Position numbers and translations under genes: made by a program
Notes under the pieces: model-generated
What the model saw: the letters and a program-made list of their open reading frames with translations, nothing else
Told to the model about the DNA's origin: nothing
Database searches by the model: none
Part shown: one piece after another, positions 48,006-55,578 of the stretch
Layout of the letters: each line of letters starts with the position of its first letter
Position numbering within the stretch: position 1 is the first letter of the stretch
From: a virus
Virus record (IMG/VR): IMGVR_UViG_3300031951_000197
Span: 1-55,578 of that record
Length of the DNA stretch: 55,578 bases
Strand: one strand, 5' to 3'

Positions 48006-48238
48006 ACGCACTGACCTTTCAGGTGGCGACGCAAAACATTCTCTGCGACTTGGAAACCTTCTTTTGCTAACACTGCCCGTACCCAAGTGTATGTGTAACC
48101 TGCTTCCTGACCGATACGAGGGGCGATGCTGTTGAACGCTTCCAGGTCTTCGTCAGTCATGGCGGTAAGCATTTTGCCTACTACACACCGTTTAATTACA
48201 CTTGGCTGGTTTGAGGCTATCTGGTCTTTTAATGACAT
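47996..48238 (-). CDS. small HTH-like protein
   Basis: An 80-residue homologue of 9406-9654 (YTWVRAVLAKEGF, LRRHLKGQCVC). Overlaps the phosphoesterase start by 10 bases. Probable DNA-binding protein. Confidence 0.62.
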   Translation of the reverse strand: MSLKDQIASNQPSVIKRCVVGKMLTAMTDEDLEAFNSIAPRIGQEAGYTYTWVRAVLAKEGFQVAENVLRRHLKGQCVCR

Positions 48239-48298
48239 TGTTACTCCCTTCTGTAGCCGTAGTTACATTGTTGTAGTTCTTCGGCAAGAAGTCAAGTA

Positions 48299-48508
48299 TT
48301 AGTGGTCTTCGGCTTTGTGCTTTAGAAAATCTTCCTTCAAGGAGTCTAACTTCTCATCGTGTCTATCCAACTTGGTATCCATACGGCTAATGGTGTGCAT
48401 CATCAAGTCGTTGGATTCGCCTGATTCGCGGCGGTGCCGTTGCAGTAAGGCCACCATGACAGCACCGACCAGGCCGATGAGGGCCACGGCGATGCCTTCG
48501 GGTATCAT
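48299..48508 (-). CDS. membrane protein, DUF2746-like
   Basis: A 69-residue homologue of 9821-10000: one membrane helix (GIAVALIGLVGAVMVALL), QRHRRES and a longer coiled-coil tail. Start overlaps the micro-protein stop (ATGA). Confidence 0.72.
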   Translation of the reverse strand: MIPEGIAVALIGLVGAVMVALLQRHRRESGESNDLMMHTISRMDTKLDRHDEKLDSLKEDFLKHKAEDH

Positions 48509-48585
48509 TCGTCATCCTCTGGCAAAGCCAAACAGAGACACAGGAATGAGCAGACTGCCACCAATGAAATCATTATCGGCACCAT
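48505..48585 (-). CDS. 26-residue membrane micro-protein
   Basis: MVPIMISLVAVCSFLCLCLA then LPEDDE. Counterpart of 10000-10080, same length, place and acidic end. Confidence 0.58.
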   Translation of the reverse strand: MVPIMISLVAVCSFLCLCLALPEDDE

Positions 48586-49190
48586 CAGTTGATGCCTAAC
48601 ATTTTTGTGAATTTAGCCCACTCACGCTTAACAAGTTTGGTTGGGTTATTTGCGTCGGCCAACTGCCAATGCCATGCCTCATATTCGGGATTTGGTTTCC
48701 ACAAATATTTAGGTGGGCCTTGCAGGAAGATGCCATACTTGGGTGCGTTACGACACAACCAATCGTAGACAGGTCCTGTGATTAGAAAATCTTGGGCGCA
48801 GGCCCAGCCATGAGGACTTGTGCCAGGGCTTGCTGAGGGGCTGGCACCTTTGTTGAGGAAGTAGGTGCGCCCGTTGTATTGGCGTGTTATTTGTGGAACT
48901 CGACCTGTTGGTGTGAGCGAGTAACGGGAATAGAACAGGGCTTCTTGTCCTTCGAAGGAACGGTAACCACCTGACACTGCTTTCAGTTCGATACCGTCAC
49001 GCTTGGCGTGGTCGTACATCAGGTTGCAGGCGAACACGAAACCGCCGTACCATTCGATATCGAACCAGCCTGTGCCACCGCACGATAGTTTGGCTAGTTT
49101 GTTGGCGGGTAGTTTGCCGTTGCCGTATTGTTCTAAACGCTGTGGTACTACTAGCCGTTTGTACGGGTGGCCTGGTGCGACGATGCCCAC
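48585..49190 (-). CDS. endolysin, M15 (VanY-type) peptidase
   Basis: A 201-residue homologue of 10080-10670: SGGYRSFEGQEALF, SPHGWACAQDF and YEAWHWQLA. Start is GTG at 49190, two bases after the holin-like gene. Confidence 0.88.
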   Translation of the reverse strand: MGIVAPGHPYKRLVVPQRLEQYGNGKLPANKLAKLSCGGTGWFDIEWYGGFVFACNLMYDHAKRDGIELKAVSGGYRSFEGQEALFYSRYSLTPTGRVPQITRQYNGRTYFLNKGASPSASPGTSPHGWACAQDFLITGPVYDWLCRNAPKYGIFLQGPPKYLWKPNPEYEAWHWQLADANNPTKLVKREWAKFTKMLGIN

Positions 49191-49191
49191 A

Positions 49192-49410
49192 TCAGCCGCC
49201 TTCCACCGCTTTGGCTACTTCTTCTGTGGTGAGTCGGCCATCCATCGCAGAGTTGGCGAGGTTGTTTGCGACTGCGATTAGGTACATGACGAGGGTTGTT
49301 CCTGCTGTGACCCAGGTGGAGACATCGAAGATGAACGCTGTGGAGATTACGCCTAGTGCTACTGTCGTAAGATTGGCTGCGAACTTAACGGCGATTGCTT
49401 GAGATGACAT
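49192..49410 (-). CDS. holin-like membrane protein
   Basis: A 72-residue homologue of 10672-10890 with two hydrophobic segments (AVKFAANLTTVALGVIST and WVTAGTTLVMYLIAVANN). Confidence 0.75.
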   Translation of the reverse strand: MSSQAIAVKFAANLTTVALGVISTAFIFDVSTWVTAGTTLVMYLIAVANNLANSAMDGRLTTEEVAKAVEGG

Positions 49411-50780
49411 TACAGTTTTCCTAGCAAGGAAACAGCAAAGAATGTGCTTGTGTCTGCCTTGGCGTTGAGTGCGCCCGTTGAGTTTTGATATACCTCAACA
49501 TATATTTGTACGCCTAAATCAACTTGGGCTATTGTGGAACAGTTAAGAACATTATCCCCACCAGTAAAACCAGACATGGATGTTTCGGCAAGGATTGTGT
49601 TGATAGCAACATTCCAAATGCGGATTCTGCGGAAGCCTGTTGCATTGGCTCCGAATGTTACGCCAGCAGAAATAGCGTAAATACCATCAGCAGGAACCTC
49701 AACATATTTGCTAGAGGTCAGCGAGAACGCTGGTGTACCTACGGCTTCGGTGTAAGCCCATGTGAGTTCTGTGTCTGTTGCATTAGAAATGGATTGCGCC
49801 GCACTTTTTGTTAAACGGAACATATTGCCTTCGAGTTTGGTGGCAACAATCGGCGCTGTCCCACTTATGTCATCGCTGGTTATAGTGCCATTGACAATGT
49901 TCGATGTGGACACGGTTATACCCGAAGGTAGCGAGCCTGTTGCTAGTTTGCTGAGGGCGATAGCGGCAGATGCGTTAATGTCAGCATTGACTATTGTGCC
50001 GTCTACAAGGTTTGCAGAAGCAACAGTAATTGCTGTTGGTAGCGCACCTATCGCCAACTTAGAAAGGGCAATAGCCGCTGAAGCGTTGATGTCCCCGTCG
50101 ACAATGGTTCCGTCAGCAATCTTGGCTGAGGTCACAGCCCCGTCAGCAAGGTCCCCCTCAACAATAGTTCCATCAGCAATCTTCGCTGAAGTGACAGCAC
50201 TATCAGCAAGGTCCCCAGTAGCAATAGTGCCGTCAAGAATCTTTGCAGAAGTAATAGCGCCATCAGCAATATCGCCAGCAACAATCGTACCGTCAGCAAT
50301 TTTCGCTGAAGTCACAGCCGAATCAGCAATACCAGCGGTAGCAACCTGACCCCATTCAGGGGCAGTAGCACCAGAGTTCACTTTAAGAACTTGACCTGCT
50401 GTGCCGATAGCAACACGGGCAAAGTCGGATGCGCCGTGTGTAAGTAGGTCACCTTGGGTGGTGAGGGTTGATGCCAGCAGGTTGGCTTCGTTTGCGTCAA
50501 CAGCGGTAAATACTGGATAGATAACGGCACCAGCCGAATGTGAAGAATTAGAGGTGTCATCTGCGCCACGGGAACCAGATACGGTCAGGGTGGTGGATGA
50601 ACGGGTAACAAGAACTTTTTCTTCAGAAGCGGTACCTGGGTCAATAACTACATAGAACGGCGCACCTGAAGGCCAGCCTGTTGCGGCACTGATGGTGATG
50701 GTTGTATCTCCAGACGAAATGCCAGAGGCGAGCGTGGTAGAGGCTGCGTTGCCGCTATATGCCCTGCGTGTCTTAGCCAT
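49410..50780 (-). CDS. tail fibre with C-terminal C1q-like domain
   Basis: A 456-residue fibre. N-terminal about 110 residues match the phage L fibre; the middle consists of repeats of about 14-15 residues (DGTIVAGDIADGAITSAKIL, SAKIADGTIVEGDLADGAV). The C-terminal about 135 residues (YVEVPADGIYAISAGVTFGA, TFFAVSLLGKL) look like a C1q/TNF-type jelly roll, not the S74 domain of phage L. Receptor specificity therefore probably differs. Confidence 0.8.
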   Translation of the reverse strand: MAKTRRAYSGNAASTTLASGISSGDTTITISAATGWPSGAPFYVVIDPGTASEEKVLVTRSSTTLTVSGSRGADDTSNSSHSAGAVIYPVFTAVDANEANLLASTLTTQGDLLTHGASDFARVAIGTAGQVLKVNSGATAPEWGQVATAGIADSAVTSAKIADGTIVAGDIADGAITSAKILDGTIATGDLADSAVTSAKIADGTIVEGDLADGAVTSAKIADGTIVDGDINASAAIALSKLAIGALPTAITVASANLVDGTIVNADINASAAIALSKLATGSLPSGITVSTSNIVNGTITSDDISGTAPIVATKLEGNMFRLTKSAAQSISNATDTELTWAYTEAVGTPAFSLTSSKYVEVPADGIYAISAGVTFGANATGFRRIRIWNVAINTILAETSMSGFTGGDNVLNCSTIAQVDLGVQIYVEVYQNSTGALNAKADTSTFFAVSLLGKL

Positions 50781-50791
50781 CTTTCCTACTC

Positions 50792-52651
50792 CTATTCAGT
50801 AATGCTTCTAAGTGTAACCGTCATGGTGCCTTCCCAGTCCCATTCAAAATCTTTGCAGTCAACTGGGGTCCATTCCTGGTCTTCTAGTGTAACAGAGTAG
50901 GAACGGTTGCCTTCCTGGTATGAGATGACACGGGCATCGTCGATGCAGGAATGAAGGAAATCGCGTTCGGCTTGAACATCGAAGAAGTAGTCACGGTTGC
51001 GGATGGTGACTGTTTTATGAAGTAGAAGTGGCACCACAAAGAATCGGGACCTTACTGGTGCGGCGTAGGCACGGGCTGTCCAACGGGTAACGGTGGGGCC
51101 TGCGCTGTTTGAGGTGGCGCTGCGGGTCAGGGTAAGTTTGAATTTGCCTTCGATAAGTTTTTCTTCTCGCCCGTCGAAAGTTTCTTCAGTGTCGTTAGCG
51201 GTGGACATTGTTCCTAGTGTTGTAAAGGAACCGTTGTCGATTGCGATTGCGGCGTTCACTGAGCCTGCCAAGGGGCGGGTACGGATGTCGAATTTGGCTA
51301 CGAACTTGCGGTCTGGGATGTCCCAGGTGAATAACCCTGTGTCGATGTATCCTGACTCAACTTTGTTATCTGAGTCTTCTGCTACAACACCAACAGCCGA
51401 TACAGTGAAGATTCGTTTGTTGTTGAACGATGCAACTGACAGCACATTGTTTGCTGAAAGCGTATACATGAGGTCTGATGCGTAGGCTGGGGTATTTGGT
51501 GCGGTGAACTCTGCCAAATCTAAACGGCCCAAACCTGTCACACCTGTTTCGTAGGCTGACCAGCCGAACCAGGCGTATCTTCCATCGGTGGCTATTGTGC
51601 GAACGGTGCCAGCGGTAGGGATTAAAGCACCTACTGTGAGGCTGCCTGAGTTGTCTGCGGTGGCGTATCGAATTCCTTTGTTTGTTCCTATGAGGATGAA
51701 ACCTAGGTATCCGTGGATTGTTTCAACTGTTTCCCCTGTGGGTAGGTCTAGTGCTACTACTGGGGTGTTGAGAGTTGCGTTGTCTTGGATGGTGATTTTG
51801 TAGATAGAACTTGTTTTGCCTGCATATCCTGATGCGTAGATAGCGTTGTATCCACCTGCGAATCCTGTCCATGTCCACTCCGCGTTGGGGTGAGTGAAGA
51901 AAGGTGTTGATAGCGCACCTGATGGGTTGGTCCATAGTTTTGCGCTGTCGGTTCCTGCTCCTGCTACCAACAAAACACCTTTGGCGTAGCCGACAGCACC
52001 TAGTTCATAACCGTATGCAACATTGGATGCTGTGTGGGCTGTGTTTACTTTCCACAAACCGTAAACATTTGTTGTGCCAGCGTGGGTTGTGTAAATGTTT
52101 ACACCGTCAGAAGCCATTGAACGGGCAGCGGTGGCAGATGTTGAAGATACTGTTGTCCAGGTTGGGCTAGACGCATATGGGTTGGTTGTGTATTTGATTG
52201 CTGTACCGTCAGCAACATATAGTTCTGTGCCGTTTTGTGCCATGTACAGGTTCGTGTTGGATGTTGACAACGAAACCTTGGTGTCGTTCAACAAAGACAG
52301 TTGGCCTTTGGTCCACGGGTCGATGCCGCGGCTTGCATAAAATCTGTACGGCTGTGCATCTGCGTTATCACCGTATGCTTGCCCAGCACCATAATGCCAA
52401 GATGACTGTGACCTACGCCACAGACCACCAGGGTTGATTGCTGCCTCGCCAGGTTCAGTTGACTGGTCCACGCTGTCACGGATACGGGGTTCATGTGCGG
52501 AACGAAACTGTCCTGAACGCATATCTATCATGTACGGTCTGCCGTTGATAGCAACAGGGAAAACATCTGGCACAAGGTTGGATGTGCCAGTACCCGTAAA
52601 GAAGGTGGGGCCACCCGTGTAGGGGGTTGTGAACCTGACAAGTGATGCCAT
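50792..52651 (-). CDS. virion structural protein, large tail component
   Basis: A 619-residue homologue of 12548-14425 (RPYMIDMRSGQFRSAHEPRI, SVDQSTEPGEAAINPGGLWR). Conserved at both ends, less in the middle. Position and pairing with the 295-residue protein fit a tail-tube protein. Confidence 0.7.
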   Translation of the reverse strand: MASLVRFTTPYTGGPTFFTGTGTSNLVPDVFPVAINGRPYMIDMRSGQFRSAHEPRIRDSVDQSTEPGEAAINPGGLWRRSQSSWHYGAGQAYGDNADAQPYRFYASRGIDPWTKGQLSLLNDTKVSLSTSNTNLYMAQNGTELYVADGTAIKYTTNPYASSPTWTTVSSTSATAARSMASDGVNIYTTHAGTTNVYGLWKVNTAHTASNVAYGYELGAVGYAKGVLLVAGAGTDSAKLWTNPSGALSTPFFTHPNAEWTWTGFAGGYNAIYASGYAGKTSSIYKITIQDNATLNTPVVALDLPTGETVETIHGYLGFILIGTNKGIRYATADNSGSLTVGALIPTAGTVRTIATDGRYAWFGWSAYETGVTGLGRLDLAEFTAPNTPAYASDLMYTLSANNVLSVASFNNKRIFTVSAVGVVAEDSDNKVESGYIDTGLFTWDIPDRKFVAKFDIRTRPLAGSVNAAIAIDNGSFTTLGTMSTANDTEETFDGREEKLIEGKFKLTLTRSATSNSAGPTVTRWTARAYAAPVRSRFFVVPLLLHKTVTIRNRDYFFDVQAERDFLHSCIDDARVISYQEGNRSYSVTLEDQEWTPVDCKDFEWDWEGTMTVTLRSITE

Positions 52652-52654
52652 TAG

Positions 52655-53542
52655 TTAGTCCCTTGCTAGGAAGGTGGGGTATTGTTTGGCGAGTTTCATC
52701 GCTTCGGCGGTGATGCGGTCACGGCGTAAACGCAGCAGGTTGGTGATGCTGTTACCGATTGCTCCTGCGGGTACTTCTTCAGAACGGCGAGTGTCGCCCT
52801 GGGTGTCGATAAAGTTGCGACGGATTTCTCTTGGGGACATTAAACGGATTTGTGCGCCCAAGGCTACGATGTCTTCAACACTGGTTGGGATACCTGCAAC
52901 TTGTTGAAGGTTGTCGGCTTCGTAACAGATTGGGGCGAATGGGGCTTTGTAAGTTACCCGTAGGTCACCTGAGCGTGAGCGTTGGTTGAATTTGATGGCG
53001 TAACTTGATGGGAAATCTGAGGTGGGTAGGTCACGGATGAGTTGAACCTTGCGGATTAGCGGGTAGTCGTCGTTTGTGTACCGTAGACGGACATCGTAAA
53101 GGTCGATAACGGTTCCGAACGCTGGCAGGTTAATCATCGGGTCGGTGCCGTTGTATGTGGTGTCCACAATTTTCATCTGGTATAGGCCATTAACGGGGCT
53201 GGATAGGTCTGCGATTTCGTCGTTGATGGCTTCTAGGATTTGAGCGCGTGGGAAACGGGGGCTGACTGTGATGATTGCGTTGTTGGCGTGGGATGCGGCA
53301 GTTGTTCCGTTCCAGCCTCGTTCCACAGTAAGGGTTTTAGAGGACACTGATGATTCCCAAACATAAAACATTTCGGAATCTATTTCAAATACGGTACCTG
53401 GGCGTAACCCGTTAAGGTCGTAGAGGGTGGCAAGACTGGTGGCGGTTGTGTTAATTGCTCCACTTAGTTTGTTTTTTTCTTCCACTTGACCCGACAGCAG
53501 TTGCCGTTGAGTTCTGTTAATAACTGTTGCTACTGTTGACAT
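52655..53542 (-). CDS. virion structural protein, possible tail/neck component
   Basis: A 295-residue homologue of 14427-15314 with conserved GTVFEIDSEMFYVWE, ILEAINDEIADLSSPVNGLY and RRSEEVPAGAIGNSITNLLR. Confidence 0.7.
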   Translation of the reverse strand: MSTVATVINRTQRQLLSGQVEEKNKLSGAINTTATSLATLYDLNGLRPGTVFEIDSEMFYVWESSVSSKTLTVERGWNGTTAASHANNAIITVSPRFPRAQILEAINDEIADLSSPVNGLYQMKIVDTTYNGTDPMINLPAFGTVIDLYDVRLRYTNDDYPLIRKVQLIRDLPTSDFPSSYAIKFNQRSRSGDLRVTYKAPFAPICYEADNLQQVAGIPTSVEDIVALGAQIRLMSPREIRRNFIDTQGDTRRSEEVPAGAIGNSITNLLRLRRDRITAEAMKLAKQYPTFLARD

Positions 53543-53560
53543 CTGTTCTCCTGCGGTCTA

Positions 53561-54619
53561 TTAGATTGTAGCAATAGCATCGGCATAGAAACTGAGGTTC
53601 GCTTTAAGGCGTTCGTTGTCTGGTTCTAGGTTCAGGGCGTTGGTCCCATGTTGTGCGGCTTCTTTATGCAAACCCAGGTGATGTGCCGATATTGCTGCCA
53701 GGTCATGTGGGCTGGCTCCCCAGGCTTGTGCTTCGCATAAATATTCCAACGGCATATCGGTGACAGATAGGCAAGTTGTTGCTGCCATGTAGCAGCCTCT
53801 CCATTGTTGATGTTCATAATGGTATTGAGCCAGGTCGAACCAGGCTTCTCGCCTGTCTGGTGCTTCTAGCACAGCCATTTTGAGTAGGCGTTCCATGTTG
53901 CCGATGTCGCATTTGGCCATCATTCTGTATGCGGCTGCTCGTTCTGGTCCCCATGTTGCGGAAGGCAGGGAAAGGTAGCGTTGGAATTCTAGTAACGCTT
54001 CCCCGTTTTGGTTTTTATAAAACAATTCACGGGCATAGTAGAACGCGATGCGGTCATCGGTTGGGTGTTCTGCTACTGCTTTGGCAAGAAGATGGTAATA
54101 CTGTCCACGGCTTTTTGTGTTATCTGGGTGGTGGTGGATTTCTAGGTCGCACCATCCTTGTTTTTCTGTGTCGGTTGGGGTTAAGGTTTCGTGGACTTGA
54201 TGTTTCCAACGGTATCCGAACCGTGTATGGATTTTGTCGCCACCGTACTGTAGGTCTGGTTGGCCGTTAGGTTTCCATGACCAGGTGTATTTGTAGCGGG
54301 GGCGGGTCACTTGTTCGTCATACATTTTTTCGAGGTGCGCTCGCCAACCTGGTAGCAGTATTTCATCCATGTCTAGGGCGATGCAGTAGTCGATGTCTGC
54401 TGGTAGTAGTGCTAGTGCTGCGTTACGGGCATCATCGAATCGCCACGGGTTGATAACAATTTCGGCTGTGTCTACACCGTTTTCGTAGGCTTTAGCCAGG
54501 GTGTTGTCGGTTGAGCCTGTGTCTACGATTAAGCGGTAGTCGGCTTCGGCGCAGGATTCTGCCCAACGGTCAACGAATGGTTCTTCGTTCTTGGCGATTG
54601 TATAAACGGCAACTTTCAT
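53561..54619 (-). CDS. family 2 glycosyltransferase with TPR-like C-terminus
   Basis: A 352-residue homologue of 15340-16398: MKVAVYTIAKNEEPFV, LIVDTGSTDNT, IALDMDEIL and helical repeats. Lies between the structural proteins and the collagen-like fibre. Confidence 0.85.
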   Translation of the reverse strand: MKVAVYTIAKNEEPFVDRWAESCAEADYRLIVDTGSTDNTLAKAYENGVDTAEIVINPWRFDDARNAALALLPADIDYCIALDMDEILLPGWRAHLEKMYDEQVTRPRYKYTWSWKPNGQPDLQYGGDKIHTRFGYRWKHQVHETLTPTDTEKQGWCDLEIHHHPDNTKSRGQYYHLLAKAVAEHPTDDRIAFYYARELFYKNQNGEALLEFQRYLSLPSATWGPERAAAYRMMAKCDIGNMERLLKMAVLEAPDRREAWFDLAQYHYEHQQWRGCYMAATTCLSVTDMPLEYLCEAQAWGASPHDLAAISAHHLGLHKEAAQHGTNALNLEPDNERLKANLSFYADAIATI

Positions 54620-54631
54620 GGCACATTAGTG

Positions 54632-55578
<947 letters not shown>

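Overview
The window is phage DNA from a host in the Actinobacteria. The best host evidence is three WhiB-type iron-sulfur regulators (around 3.7-4.0 kb and 42.0-42.6 kb), a family confined to actinobacteria and their phages. The virion genes (terminase, portal, N4-gp56-type major capsid protein, collagen-like fibre, M15 endolysin) show that the rest is a tailed, probably short-tailed, virus. No integrase, DNA polymerase, primase, helicase, tRNA, CRISPR array or insertion sequence was seen.

The sequence is best read as two related phages joined in one contig. The last 127 bases (55452-55578) repeat exactly at 17150-17276, and the single base before each copy differs. 127 is a usual largest k-mer of de Bruijn assemblers, so 17277-55578 looks like one complete turn of a circular 38,302-bp genome ('phage R'). 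Bases 1 to about 17149 look like the left arm of a second, homologous phage ('phage L') that enters the same graph node. Independent support: I found no GATC, AGCT or CCGG anywhere in 17277-55578, while all three are common in 1-17149; the last GATC is at 17068. This is inference from sequence; read mapping would settle it.

Layout. Phage L (all minus strand, 5' to 3' from 18.2 kb down to 1): collagen-like fibre, glycosyltransferase, two structural proteins, S74-type fibre, lysis cassette (holin-like protein, M15 endolysin, two small membrane proteins), metallophosphoesterase, YqaJ exonuclease, RecT, PD-(D/E)xK nuclease, SSB, Rpf-like secreted protein, WhiB, Zn-ribbon and small membrane proteins, then a MoxR-type AAA+ ATPase / VWA pair and a truncated gene at the edge. 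Phage R: a divergent control region (36.9-38.0 kb) fires a plus-strand block of about 16 small early genes (38.0-41.8 kb) and a long minus-strand virion operon (36.9 to 16.4 kb: terminase, portal, a giant 2140-residue protein, scaffold, capsid, glycosyltransferase, lysine-rich small proteins, fibre). Through the circle this continues at 55578 and runs down to 41.7 kb with the same late/recombination genes as phage L.

Comparison of the two arms shows modular exchange: the annealing protein (RecT versus a different family), the fibre C-terminal domain (S74 versus C1q-like), and the order and number of the WhiB, SSB and Rpf genes all differ, while most other genes are collinear. A 96-bp block is identical between the two (5904-5999 and 36627-36722).
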